Shown here: in pieces, positions 45,272-54,102 of the stretch
How the letters are laid out: the number at the start of each line of letters is the position of its first letter
Numbering within the stretch: position 1 is the first letter of the stretch
Notes under the pieces: generated by a model
Database searches by the model: none
Told to the model about the DNA's origin: nothing
The model's input: only the letters and a program-made list of their open reading frames with translations
Position numbers and translations under genes: made by a program
From: Candidatus Phaeomarinobacter ectocarpi
GTDB lineage: Bacteria; Pseudomonadota; Alphaproteobacteria; CGMCC-115125
DNA: 64,000 nt
Assembly: GCF_000689395.1 (NCBI RefSeq)
Contig: NZ_HG966617.1
Location: 2,072,274-2,136,273 of the forward strand
Direction: 5' to 3'

Positions 45272-46329
45272 CGTCGGTTCCTCCCAGAACGCGTTTTGTT
45301 TTTGGCACCCCACACAGAGGTTTGGTTAACGCGGAGGAGACAGTGCCACAAAAAACAATCCGTGCAAGAACTGTCTTTCGCGCCAAACCCTTGGTGAGAC
45401 TGGACCTGAGCCCACTTATTCAGGAAATTCAGCGGCAAACCTGCGGTTGGCCACTGCATTTTTACAAGCTTTCCTGTGCCCGAGAGCGTGATGTACGCCG
45501 TCTTGAGGTCCGCACCGCCAAAGCAGATGTTTGTCACCAGAAGATCCGGCAGCGCTGTGTGCGTCACCGTCTGCCCGTCCGGTGATACGGACGTGATGCC
45601 ACCATTGAAGATCGTCGCCACACAGATATTGCCGTCGGCATCCACAGCCAGACTGTCAAAATACTGCAGGCCCGGCGCTGACATCAGCAGATTGGCCGAA
45701 ATGGGACCATCCGGAGATTTCGCGACGCCCGGGCTTTCAATATCGAGATACCAGACACGACCAGACACGGTGTCGGCGAAGTAGACGGTCTTTTCGTCCG
45801 GCGACAGGCCAACACCGTTGGGCGTGTTCAGCGGAAAGGCCTGCTGGGTGATCGAAGACCCATCAGGCTTTGCATAGAACAGCGCACCCCGATCCGTGAC
45901 GCGGCCATAGCTTTTGCCAAGATCGGTAAACCAGAAGCCGCCTTCCTTGTCGAAGACGATGTCATTGGGTCCGTTCAGCGGCACCCCGTCGCACTCCGTA
46001 TACAGAACATCCACCTTGCCGGTCTCAAGATCCACCCGCTCGATGCGCCCACCGGAATAGTCATCCGGTTTGTCGCCGGGGATCAGCAAGCCGTCCTGCT
46101 CATGCCAGGCAAAGCCCCCATTGTTGCAGACATAAACCGCACCGTCGGGACCGATAGCAGCACCATTGGGACCACCGCCAAGTTCAGCGATCACTGAGAC
46201 GTCGCCATCTGCAGATACACGGCTGAGTGTCCCACGTTCGATTTCAACCAGAATGATCGACCCATCATCCATAGCGATCGGGCCTTCTGGAAACCGAAGA
46301 CCTGAAGCAATCTCTGTGAAGTCAGTCAT
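45268..46329 (-). CDS. SMP-30/gluconolactonase/LRE-like protein
   Basis: Six-bladed beta-propeller lactonase or hydrolase of the SMP-30 family, probably cytoplasmic. The 353 residues show LRFPEGPIAMDDGSIILVEIERGTL at the start (metal Glu), GGGPNGAAIGPDGAVYVCNNGG, LNGPNDIVFDKEGGFWFTDLG and NTPNGVGLSPDEKTVYFADT, covering the conserved Asn and Asp metal ligands. ATG 46329 follows GGGAGAAA. The last blade normally ends near GLPLNF; here the frame runs on for about 40 residues rich in Cys, Trp and Asn, overlapping the next gene, which looks like a tail exposed by a shift near the original stop. Confidence 0.88.
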   Translation of the reverse strand: MTDFTEIASGLRFPEGPIAMDDGSIILVEIERGTLSRVSADGDVSVIAELGGGPNGAAIGPDGAVYVCNNGGFAWHEQDGLLIPGDKPDDYSGGRIERVDLETGKVDVLYTECDGVPLNGPNDIVFDKEGGFWFTDLGKSYGRVTDRGALFYAKPDGSSITQQAFPLNTPNGVGLSPDEKTVYFADTVSGRVWYLDIESPGVAKSPDGPISANLLMSAPGLQYFDSLAVDADGNICVATIFNGGITSVSPDGQTVTHTALPDLLVTNICFGGADLKTAYITLSGTGKLVKMQWPTAGLPLNFLNKWAQVQSHQGFGAKDSSCTDCFLWHCLLRVNQTSVWGAKNKTRSGRNRR

Positions 46330-46370
46330 TGGTGTTTCTCCCATGAAACAGAATTTGGTTTTGTAGTTTT

Positions 46371-46883
46371 CTAGTAGCGGCGCGGCGGGTCCCCTGCCCG
46401 GTCAAACCGCAAAATCGTAAATGCGGCGCTGTCATTCTCACCGGCCTCAAACCGCTGCGAGGAAACCTCTGTCCATTCGTCCTGATCAAACACGGGAAAG
46501 AGCGTGTCACCCTCCGCATCCATATGGACGCAAGTGTAGTGCAGCGTATGAGCGTAGGGCAGCGCAAGCGCATAGATCTCCGCACCGCCGGTCACGCAGG
46601 CCTCGTCGGCACCCGTTGCTTCCGCAGCCTTGAAGGCGTCCTCAAGTGACGACACAAGGACCACACCATCTGGCACGCCACCGGCTCGGCGGCTCATCAC
46701 GATATTTGTTCGGCCAGGCAATGGCTTTCCGATGGAGTCATAGGTCTTGCGCCCCATGATGATCGGCTTGCCCATGGTCGTGGCCTTGAAGTGCTTCAGG
46801 TCGCCCTTCAGGCGCCATGGGAGATCGTTGTCAGCACCGATCACACCATTCTCTGCAACGGCCACCACAAGTGAAATACGCAT
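46371..46883 (-). CDS. folA: Dihydrofolate reductase
   Basis: NADPH-dependent reduction of dihydrofolate. The 170 residues have SLVVAVAENGVIGADNDLPWRLKGDLKHFK with the substrate Asp, then MGRKTYDSIGKPLPGRTNIVMSRR and VTGGAEIYALALPYAHTLHYTCVHMDAEGDTLFP. It lies 51 bases after thyA, on the same strand, the usual thyA-folA pair that cycles folate during dTMP synthesis. Confidence 0.97.
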   Translation of the reverse strand: MRISLVVAVAENGVIGADNDLPWRLKGDLKHFKATTMGKPIIMGRKTYDSIGKPLPGRTNIVMSRRAGGVPDGVVLVSSLEDAFKAAEATGADEACVTGGAEIYALALPYAHTLHYTCVHMDAEGDTLFPVFDQDEWTEVSSQRFEAGENDSAAFTILRFDRAGDPPRRY

Positions 46884-46934
46884 TACCTGAACCTCAATCC
46901 GGCGTGTGCTGCAGGGGGCGCCAAATGCAGATGG

Positions 46935-47729
46935 TCAAACAGCGACCGGGGCCTTGATATGGGGATGGGCCTGATAATCCTCGAGGCTGAAATCCTCATA
47001 GGTGAAATCAAACAGCGAGCGCACCTCGGGGTTCAGCACCATCTTCGGCAAAGCGAAGGGCGCCCGCGACAGCTGCTCGCGGGTTTGCTCAAGGTGGTTG
47101 GAATACAAATGCGCGTCCCCGAAGGTGTGCACAAAGTCACCTGGCTCCAGGCCAGTCACCTGAGCGATCATCATCGTCAGCAGCGCGTAAGATGCGATGT
47201 TGAACGGCACACCCAGAAAAATATCGGCGGAGCGCTGATACAGCTGGCACGAGAGCTTTCCATCCGCGACGTAGAACTGAAAGAGACAGTGGCATGGCGC
47301 CAGGGCCATCTTGTCCAGATCCGCCGGGTTCCAGGCGGTTACGATCAGGCGCCGCGAATTGGGATTGGTGCGGATTTCCTCAACCAGCCACTTCAGCTGA
47401 TCAACTGTCCCGCCTTCCGGCATGTCCCAGGATCGCCACTGTTTCCCGTAGACCGGGCCAAGCTCGCCCTTCTCGTCAGCCCACTCGTCCCAGATACTGA
47501 CACCATTGGCCTTGAGATACCGGGTGTTGGTATCCCCGGCAATGAACCACAACAGCTCATGTATAATTGACTTGAGATGAAGCTTCTTGGTCGTGACCAA
47601 GGGAAATCCCTTGCTCAGATCAAACCGCATCTGGTGACCAAAGACGGACAGGGTTCCGGTGCCGGTCCGGTCACCCTTTTGGGCACCATCCGCCAGAACG
47701 CGTTCCATAAGCTCGTGATATTGCTGCAT
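46935..47729 (-). CDS. thyA: Thymidylate synthase
   Basis: Methylates dUMP to dTMP with methylene-tetrahydrofolate. The 264 residues, standard ThyA length, contain [28 protein letters not shown], the catalytic Cys in [12 protein letters not shown] near 146, and [29 protein letters not shown] for dUMP binding, ending in KAPVAV. First gene of thyA-folA. Confidence 0.98.
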   Translation of the reverse strand: MQQYHELMERVLADGAQKGDRTGTGTLSVFGHQMRFDLSKGFPLVTTKKLHLKSIIHELLWFIAGDTNTRYLKANGVSIWDEWADEKGELGPVYGKQWRSWDMPEGGTVDQLKWLVEEIRTNPNSRRLIVTAWNPADLDKMALAPCHCLFQFYVADGKLSCQLYQRSADIFLGVPFNIASYALLTMMIAQVTGLEPGDFVHTFGDAHLYSNHLEQTREQLSRAPFALPKMVLNPEVRSLFDFTYEDFSLEDYQAHPHIKAPVAV

Positions 47730-47778
47730 GCAGACAGAATATCGTGAGTCTCAGACCGGCGGAACCCGGATTCTCGTC

Positions 47779-50028
47779 CTAGGGGCAGGTCGTTCCGTTC
47801 GTGAAGCCAATAGATCCAGTCTGGACACCCAGATTTGAGCAGAAAGCAACCGTGGGCACTGTGTTATCCACATTGCCGGACCCGCTGACCACATTGCCGG
47901 TGCCGTCATAGGCCACTGTGTTGGTCGGCGTGCCGTTAAGCGAGGTCAGGTTGATGGTCACGTTATTGTTGTTCGTGAACTCAAGCGCCCGGTTGCCGGT
48001 CACCGTCACAGACGACCCGGTTACCACGAGCGTATTGTTGTCAGAAATATCAATCCCTTCCTGACCCCCTGTTGAAGACAGAGCCACATTTGTCAGCGTG
48101 ATCGTGTTTCGATCATCTGAATCAAATGCTTCAAGCGCGCTTGAGTACTGCCCGCCGGTGACCGTCACGACGTTATCATCATCAATGTTGAAGGATTGAC
48201 CTGCTAGGTTGCTGGTCATCGAGTTCGTAACGGTGACGGTATTAAAGTCATCCAAGTCCAGGAAGTCCTGGCCACCGTTGGACGCCGTAACGCCCGAGAT
48301 TGTGATGACATTGTTGTCGTTACCGAACAGGGCATCCGCACTCACGTTGGTGAATGTTGAATCCATCAGCGAAATGGTGTTTCGGTTGTTGAACGCAATA
48401 CCGTCCACACCGATCGTCGAGAAAGTAGTTCCCGAAATCGCGATGCCGTTTCGGCTGTTCAGATTAATGCCGTCAATTGTCGTGTTCGAGATGGTCGCGT
48501 CGGCAACATTGACGGTGTTCTGGTTGTTGAAGAACAGACCGAACAGACCCCGGTCAAAAACACCGCCTTCGACCGACACGGTGTTGTTGTTAATAAAGGC
48601 CACGCTCGGCGCATTGGGTGTGTTCGAGACATTCACGTTTATGAGCCGCGCGGTGTTTCGGTTGGTGCCCAGCACACCCTCCAGACCAACATTCGCAATA
48701 TCAACATTCTGCAGCACCACAAACTGATCAGACCCTACCAGCACCCCGGTGTTGGCAAAATTGATCGTGTTCCCTGTGACCATGACCGATGCCAGATGTG
48801 TCCGGTCGGCAAGTGTAACTGTGGGCACATTGAGCGCATTGGTGAAGGTCGGTGTCTGACCTGGAGCCGTAAGCGTTGCCACCGTGCCTGACCGCAGGCC
48901 GCGAACCTGAATGCTGCCACCCCCACCCAGCAGTGTCTGGTTTGCCTGCAACGCCTGAGGACCTGCAATGGCGCCACCGCCGCCATCCGCTACCAGCAAG
49001 GTGTTTCCACCAGCAGCCGTTGCGGGTGCTGTCACGCCGGTTGCGCCGTTTACATCAACGGCCCTGTCGAAATCGACACCGGTCAAAAAGTCTTCAACAT
49101 TTTCACGTTCGCTGCGTGCCGTGACAATGTCGGTGTCTCGCTCCAGACCGTCTGTCATTCGACGCCACTGAAGGGATTTTTCCGACATGCGAACCGCGTT
49201 GCCGCCAACGACGGAAAACGGCAGGCGAAACCGCAAGCCCGCTTCCACATGACCACCGCGCACCCTGTCCGAACGCCACTCGGTTTCAAACGCCAGCAAG
49301 GACCCCGGAATGCTCTCCAGAATGTCGTCAATGCGCCATTCAATACGTGCTTTGGGACCGGTTACTTTTTCAAGCGCCTCTTTGTCATCAAAATAAAAAC
49401 CGCCCGCATAGGCCCGAAGTCCGTGGCGCTGAGCGTCAATTCCAAGGGTCTCGATTGGAACGCGAACGCCAACCTCACCATCCACTCCAGACAGCGGAAC
49501 TTCCTGACCGCCAAGCAGAAACACCTGACCGCCTTCAATCACGGCAGATGCAAGGCCCGGAGACCCCTTCGGATCACTGATGGCAAGATAGCCGTTAAGG
49601 CGTAGATCGAAATTGTCCGTCAGAGCTTCCAGCCCACCGGAGGCTGCCCAGAATATATTGTCCTGAGACGTGTCGCGCCGATCAGCACCCGCCCATGCGC
49701 CAAGGTTCCAACCTCCCAGCAGCATATGGCGGTACCCGACCGCCGCATTGATTTCAGAAACCTGTTCTTCAAACAGCTTGCCGCGTGCATCCAGAAAGAA
49801 AAGGCCCTTCTCGCCCTGCACAATCGGCAGAAAAACCGCGGCCTCCGCGCGATCTTCATTTGAGCCACCCAGCGCCCCACCAAGTTCCGCCCAGCCGCCC
49901 CAACGGCTTGCGTCAGCAGACTGGGCCGGAATTGCTCCGACAGTCTGCGCCAGGACAAATATGGCAGCGAATGCGTGTGCACCGCATTTTTGGATTCGCT
50001 TCACCTGGAGGCCCCCCGATCGTCCCAC
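47779..50028 (-). CDS. Inverse-autotransporter-like outer-membrane protein with beta-helix repeat passenger
   Basis: 749-residue surface protein. A signal peptide (AFAAIFVLAQTVGAIPAQSADA) is followed by a region at about 40-320 with alternating beta strands (GYRHMLLGGWNLGAWAGADRR; RGGHVEAGLRFRLPFSVVGG) and then SLQWRRMTDGLERDTDIVTARSE, which resembles the intimin/invasin-type inverse autotransporter barrel and its following segment. From about 465 to 720 come ten repeats of roughly 22-27 residues with the core N-N/D-N-T-V/I-x-V/I, as in right-handed parallel beta-helices (NNNTVSVEGG; DDFNTVTVTNS; SDDRNTITLTN). Two cysteines close the protein. GTG 50004 is an alternative start, with a GGGGGG ribosome site. 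A CtrA-type box lies 24-39 bases upstream. Confidence 0.75.
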   Translation of the reverse strand: MGRSGGLQVKRIQKCGAHAFAAIFVLAQTVGAIPAQSADASRWGGWAELGGALGGSNEDRAEAAVFLPIVQGEKGLFFLDARGKLFEEQVSEINAAVGYRHMLLGGWNLGAWAGADRRDTSQDNIFWAASGGLEALTDNFDLRLNGYLAISDPKGSPGLASAVIEGGQVFLLGGQEVPLSGVDGEVGVRVPIETLGIDAQRHGLRAYAGGFYFDDKEALEKVTGPKARIEWRIDDILESIPGSLLAFETEWRSDRVRGGHVEAGLRFRLPFSVVGGNAVRMSEKSLQWRRMTDGLERDTDIVTARSERENVEDFLTGVDFDRAVDVNGATGVTAPATAAGGNTLLVADGGGGAIAGPQALQANQTLLGGGGSIQVRGLRSGTVATLTAPGQTPTFTNALNVPTVTLADRTHLASVMVTGNTINFANTGVLVGSDQFVVLQNVDIANVGLEGVLGTNRNTARLINVNVSNTPNAPSVAFINNNTVSVEGGVFDRGLFGLFFNNQNTVNVADATISNTTIDGINLNSRNGIAISGTTFSTIGVDGIAFNNRNTISLMDSTFTNVSADALFGNDNNVITISGVTASNGGQDFLDLDDFNTVTVTNSMTSNLAGQSFNIDDDNVVTVTGGQYSSALEAFDSDDRNTITLTNVALSSTGGQEGIDISDNNTLVVTGSSVTVTGNRALEFTNNNNVTINLTSLNGTPTNTVAYDGTGNVVSGSGNVDNTVPTVAFCSNLGVQTGSIGFTNGTTCP

Positions 50029-50050
50029 CCCAATGGGACGAAGGTTTTTT

Positions 50051-50067
50051 GTTAACGTCTTGTTAAC
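50051..50067 (-). promoter_or_regulatory. CtrA-type box upstream of the inverse-autotransporter-like gene
   Basis: gttaac at 50051-50056 and 50062-50067 contain TTAA-N7-TTAA (50052-50066), the full consensus for the cell-cycle regulator CtrA, and the two palindromic halves are 11 bases apart. It lies in the 148-base gap between divergent genes, closest to the surface protein gene. Confidence 0.65.
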
Positions 50068-50176
50068 ACTCTTAATCTGCCACGCCAGCGTCCGGCGGCC
50101 AAGGACATCCGCTGATAATGGTGTATAGACGCGATAATGCCCTTTAAAAGGGCCAATTCAGGGTCGGGAACATACA

Positions 50177-51352
50177 ATGCTGAAATGGTCAGCCATCATT
50201 CTGGGCGCTCTGGCCGCCATTTATTACGGTACTGCCTGGTACATTGTCCCCGGAGCATTGGAGCGACCGAACAACCGCGTTATCGAGCATGCTGGCTACA
50301 AGGTCAGTGATGCTGCCAGAGAACTCCATGCGTCTTTGACCATCGGCGATCTCCACTCAGACACGCTGTTGTGGAGCAGAAGCGTCCTTGACCGTGCAGA
50401 TCGCGGCCATGTGGATGTCCCCCGGTTGGTTGAAGGCAATGTGGCCCTTCAGGTGTTTGCCGCCGTCACCAAAGTGCCTGATGGCCGCAACTATGATGAA
50501 AACACCGGTGACAGTGATCAGATTACGTTGGCAGCCATGGCCCAGGCATGGCCGATCGCGACGTGGAGCAGCCTGCTCGAGCGGGCGATCTATCAGGCAG
50601 ACAAGCTTCACTCTGCTGCCCGTCGCGCACCTGATGCACTGAAAGTCATTCAGTCCCGGACCGACATCGATGCATTGCTGGTCGAACGCGCAGCCGGCAA
50701 GCCTGTTGTCGGCGGCCTTCTGGCAACCGAAGGCGGTCATCCGCTTGAAGGGGACATTGAGAACATCAATGTGCTGTATGACGCCGGCTACCGGATGATC
50801 GGGCTGCACCATTTCTTTGACAATTTTTTGGGGGGCTCACTCCACGGCATTACCGGCGAAGGCCTGAACGAGCATGGTCGGGCTGTGGTAAAAGCTGCCG
50901 AGGAGCGTCGGATGATCATTGACGTGGCCCACTCCTCTCCCAATGCAGTGGCCGACGTGCTGGACATGGCAACCCGCCCCGTCGTTGTCTCCCATACCGG
51001 CATACGCGGAGCATGCGACAGTGTCCGCAACCTGTCCGATGACCTGATGCGGCGCATCGCGGCCCAGGGGGGGCTTATTGGGATTGGCTACTGGGAAGGC
51101 GCTGTATGTGACATCTCTCCGGCCGGCGTGGCGGCAAGCATTGTCTATGCGGTCGCGCTTGTCGGCGAAGACCATGTGGCGCTTGGCTCTGATTATGACG
51201 GAGGCACCCAGGTTGCCTTTGACACATCAGAGCTTGTGGTGCTCACCGAAGCTCTACTCAAGGCAGGCCTGACCAAGGAAACCATTGCCAAGATCATGGG
51301 CGGCAATTTGGTGCAGTTTTTGCGCGCAAACCTGCCCTCCGGCGATGCCTAG
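50177..51352 (+). CDS. Membrane dipeptidase (peptidase family M19)
   Basis: Zinc dipeptidase related to renal dipeptidase, anchored by an N-terminal membrane segment (WSAIILGALAAIYYGTAWYIV) with the catalytic part outside. The 391 residues show the metal ligands in order: DLHSDT near 57-62, TEGGHPL near 183-189 (bridging Glu), GLHHF, VVSHTGIRG and GSDYDGG near 340. The family cleaves dipeptides, including D-residue ones, so peptidoglycan recycling or dipeptide use are both possible. Divergent from the inverse autotransporter gene, 10 bases after the CtrA-site gap ends. Confidence 0.93.
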   Translation: MLKWSAIILGALAAIYYGTAWYIVPGALERPNNRVIEHAGYKVSDAARELHASLTIGDLHSDTLLWSRSVLDRADRGHVDVPRLVEGNVALQVFAAVTKVPDGRNYDENTGDSDQITLAAMAQAWPIATWSSLLERAIYQADKLHSAARRAPDALKVIQSRTDIDALLVERAAGKPVVGGLLATEGGHPLEGDIENINVLYDAGYRMIGLHHFFDNFLGGSLHGITGEGLNEHGRAVVKAAEERRMIIDVAHSSPNAVADVLDMATRPVVVSHTGIRGACDSVRNLSDDLMRRIAAQGGLIGIGYWEGAVCDISPAGVAASIVYAVALVGEDHVALGSDYDGGTQVAFDTSELVVLTEALLKAGLTKETIAKIMGGNLVQFLRANLPSGDA

Positions 51353-51396
51353 GCCGAAAACCTTTAATCAACGCTCATATGTGCATATATTGGGGG

Positions 51397-51735
51397 TGTG
51401 CCAGGTCGCACCTGGATATGGCGATAAACGGTCTGCGAAATAAACCTATCGGACCCGGGGGCAGTACCCGGCGCCTCCACCACAAACCCGCCGATATTGG
51501 CCAATCAGGTCAACGTCGGGCTTCTGTGGGGGCGAACTAGGATCGACGAGGGCGTAAAGGCAGTTCTTTTGCTCGGCATGGTTCCGCCGTTATCGGGCCG
51601 ATTTAGTAGTTGCAAACGACAACTATGCGGAAGCACGTCTCGCTGCTTAGCAGCGCGATTGGTTTCAAATTGAGTCTTAGCGGTTCGCGCCGTTGAGCGG
51701 GGTTCGAGGGCACCTGGCAACAGAAGCCCTCACTT
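51397..51735 (+). ncRNA. ssrA: Permuted two-piece transfer-messenger RNA (tmRNA)
   Basis: Rescues stalled ribosomes by adding a degradation tag. The 3' acceptor piece comes first: GGACCCGGGGGCAGTACCCGG forms a T-arm with a GGCAGTA loop, and it ends CGCCTCCACCA at 51482. After a 45-base spacer the coding piece begins GGGGGCG at 51528, pairing with CGCCTCC of the acceptor. The tag reads ANDNYAEARLAA (51612-51647) and stops at TAG 51648-51650. A stem-loop followed by TTTTATT ends it. This permuted order is typical of alphaproteobacteria. The 5' end of the acceptor piece is approximate. The adjacent sspB gene acts in the same pathway. Confidence 0.97.
51612..51650 (+). other. tmRNA proteolysis tag reading frame (ANDNYAEARLAA)
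   Basis: Twelve codons and a TAG inside the coding piece, starting at the resume codon GCA. The AA terminus and the N-rich start are the ClpX and SspB contact ends of alphaproteobacterial tags. Confidence 0.95.
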
Positions 51736-51739
51736 TTAT
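51706..51739 (+). terminator. Terminator at the end of ssrA
   Basis: gagggc (51706-51711) pairs with gccctc (51726-51731), followed by ACTTTTATT. Confidence 0.75.
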
Positions 51740-51871
51740 TCCTGTGAGCATTTGCACCTAAGTAACCACATCGCGTAAACGCGCTTTGACCTTGCGTCCG
51801 CATTGGCGTTAAACAGACACCAATACATCCGGGTACCCCGGACCTGATGCGGACCTTCGGAGCAAAAAGAC

Positions 51872-52342
51872 TTGGCCACTGACTCAATCCAATATGACGT
51901 CCTCGCCCGTGAAGCGCTTCGCCACGTGGTGCGTGAGGTATTGGAATTGGCGCGCCGTGAGGGACTGCCTGGCGAGCACCATTTCTTCATCACCTTCCAG
52001 ACCACCGCTCCGGGCGTGTCCATGAGCGACGACCTGCGCGGTGAATTCCCCGAAGAAATGACAGTCGTGCTCCAGCACCAGTATTGGGACCTCGAGGTCA
52101 CCGATGAACAGTTCAGCGTCAAGCTCGCGTTCGGTGGCGTGCCCCGTGAGTTGGTTGTGCCCTTCAAGGCCGTAACCGCGTTCTTCGACCCGAGCGTCCA
52201 GTTTGGTCTTCAGTTCACCGCCAACCTGGTGGGAGAAGAAGAACCAACGCCGGGACCAGCTGAAGTCGACATGTCCGAAGATGACAAAAAGCCAGATGAA
52301 CCCGGCGAAGTTGTCAGCCTGGATGCTTTCCGCAAGAAGTAG
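51872..52342 (+). CDS. sspB: SspB, ClpXP specificity-enhancing factor (alphaproteobacterial type)
   Basis: Adaptor that binds ssrA-tagged proteins and tethers them to ClpX. The 156 residues have the SspB core (about 1-125: HHFFITFQTTAPGVSMSDDLRGEFPEEMTVVLQHQYWDLEV; FGGVPRELVVPFKAVTAFFDPSVQFGLQF), an acidic flexible linker, and a C-terminal EVVSLDAFRKK that would be the ClpX-binding tail. The start is TTG 51872, preceded by GGAG. The tmRNA gene ends 130 bases upstream, placing tagger and delivery factor side by side. Confidence 0.95.
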   Translation: MATDSIQYDVLAREALRHVVREVLELARREGLPGEHHFFITFQTTAPGVSMSDDLRGEFPEEMTVVLQHQYWDLEVTDEQFSVKLAFGGVPRELVVPFKAVTAFFDPSVQFGLQFTANLVGEEEPTPGPAEVDMSEDDKKPDEPGEVVSLDAFRKK

Positions 52343-52440
52343 AGATGCCGCATGCTGCTGCCAACGCTGGTGGCATGATCCGTGAGTGCGTGCTAAACCG
52401 CTGGCCGTTTCGATTAACAGCCAGATGAGAAGCCCACACC

Positions 52441-53835
52441 ATGACGAGCACGCGCACCGAGACCGATAGCTTTGGCCCGCTGGAAGTCCCTTCCGAAAAA
52501 TACTGGGGCGCTCAGACGCAACGCTCGCTTGGCAACTTCAAGATCGGCACCGAGACCATGCCCAAGCCGCTGGTCCGCGCCCTTGGCATCGTCAAGCGTT
52601 CCGCAGCGCTCGCCAACATCTCACTGGATAATATTGACAAGAAGACCGGTGACGCGATCGCCGCAGCAGGCCTTGAAGTGGCCGAGGGCAAGTTCGACGA
52701 CAACTTCCCCCTTGTGGTCTGGCAGACGGGCTCCGGCACCCAGTCAAACATGAACGCCAACGAAGTCATCGCCAACCGCGCCATTGAAATGCTCGGCGGC
52801 GTAATTGGCTCAAAAGACCCCGTTCACCCCAATGACCATGTGAACCGCTCTCAGTCTTCCAACGACACCTTCCCCACCGCGATGCACATCGCAGCGGGCG
52901 AAGAAGCAAGCCTTGCGCTTATCCCAGCGTTGCAGAAACTGCGCAATGCCCTGAACGACAAGGCAAAGGAATGGGCGGAGATCATCAAGATCGGCCGTAC
53001 CCACACACAGGATGCAACCCCGCTCACGCTGGGCCAGGAATTCTCCGGCTATGTCGCCGCCGTCGACAATGGCATTCGCCGTATTGAGCAGTCCCTGCCC
53101 GCCATCTTCCAGCTTGCCCAGGGCGGCACGGCCGTCGGCACGGGCCTTAATGCCAAGATCGGCTTTGCGGAAAAGTTTGCCGAAGAAGTCGCAACCCTGA
53201 CCAAGCTGCCCTTTGAAACTGCGCCCAACAAATTTGAAGCGCTCGGCACTCACGACGCGATGGTAGAGCTTTCCGGTGCACTCAACACGGTCGCTGTCAG
53301 CCTCTTCAAGATTGCCAACGACATTCGCTTCCTTGGGTCTGGTCCCCGCTCTGGTCTTGGCGAACTGGCACTGCCGGAAAACGAACCCGGCTCATCCATC
53401 ATGCCGGGCAAAGTGAACCCCACCCAGTGCGAAGCACTGACGATGGTCTGCACCCAGGTCATGGGCAACCACACCACTACAACTATCGCCGGCAGCCAGG
53501 GCCATTTTGAGCTCAATGTCTACAAGCCCGTAATCGGCTATTCGGTTCTGCAGTCGATCCGGCTCATTGCAGATGCATCTGTCAGCTTCACGGACAATTG
53601 CGTGGTCGGCATCGAACCGCGCAAGGACAACATTGCAGACCTCATGAGCCGGTCGCTCATGCTGGTGACCGCACTGGCGCCCACAATCGGCTATGACAAC
53701 GCCACCAAGGTCGCCAAGACGGCACACAAGAACGGCACGACCCTCAAAGAAGAGGCGGTCGGTCTTGGATTTGTAACGGAAGAAGAGTTTGACGCCGTGG
53801 TACGGCCTGAAAACATGATCGGGCCATCCGCCTGA
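52441..53835 (+). CDS. fumC: Class II fumarate hydratase
   Basis: Iron-independent interconversion of fumarate and malate in the TCA cycle. The 464 residues contain [18 protein letters not shown], the catalytic-site [33 protein letters not shown] and the family signature [16 protein letters not shown] near 318-333. Length and motifs fit FumC rather than aspartase. The ATG stands 98 bases after sspB. Confidence 0.98.
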   Translation: MTSTRTETDSFGPLEVPSEKYWGAQTQRSLGNFKIGTETMPKPLVRALGIVKRSAALANISLDNIDKKTGDAIAAAGLEVAEGKFDDNFPLVVWQTGSGTQSNMNANEVIANRAIEMLGGVIGSKDPVHPNDHVNRSQSSNDTFPTAMHIAAGEEASLALIPALQKLRNALNDKAKEWAEIIKIGRTHTQDATPLTLGQEFSGYVAAVDNGIRRIEQSLPAIFQLAQGGTAVGTGLNAKIGFAEKFAEEVATLTKLPFETAPNKFEALGTHDAMVELSGALNTVAVSLFKIANDIRFLGSGPRSGLGELALPENEPGSSIMPGKVNPTQCEALTMVCTQVMGNHTTTTIAGSQGHFELNVYKPVIGYSVLQSIRLIADASVSFTDNCVVGIEPRKDNIADLMSRSLMLVTALAPTIGYDNATKVAKTAHKNGTTLKEEAVGLGFVTEEEFDAVVRPENMIGPSA

Positions 53836-53853
53836 CGAACAGGACATGAAACC

Positions 53854-54102
53854 ATGCCTGCAGAGATAAAACGATCAGTGACACTGTCAGGACACCGGAC
53901 CTCCATTACCCTGGAGCCCGAATTCTGGTCCGCTCTGAAAGAAATGGCCTGCACACGCAAAGTCTCTGTGAACGAACTGGTGCGCCAGATTGATGAAGGC
54001 CGCGACGGGGATGACCCGCGCGGCCTTTCCAGTGAAGTACGCGTCCATGTTCTTGCCCACTTCAAACAGGCTCCGGACTGCACCACGGACGACGAGACCT
54101 AG
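53854..54102 (+). CDS. Ribbon-helix-helix domain protein (RHH_4 type)
   Basis: 82-residue DNA-binding-like protein common in alphaproteobacteria. The ribbon is KRSVTLSGHRTSITLEPEFW, then helix ALKEMACTRKVSVNELVRQIDEGR. It follows fumC by 18 bases, probably in the same transcript. Its target is unknown. It overlaps the 3' end of the convergent AsmA gene by 4 bases. Confidence 0.85.
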   Translation: MPAEIKRSVTLSGHRTSITLEPEFWSALKEMACTRKVSVNELVRQIDEGRDGDDPRGLSSEVRVHVLAHFKQAPDCTTDDET

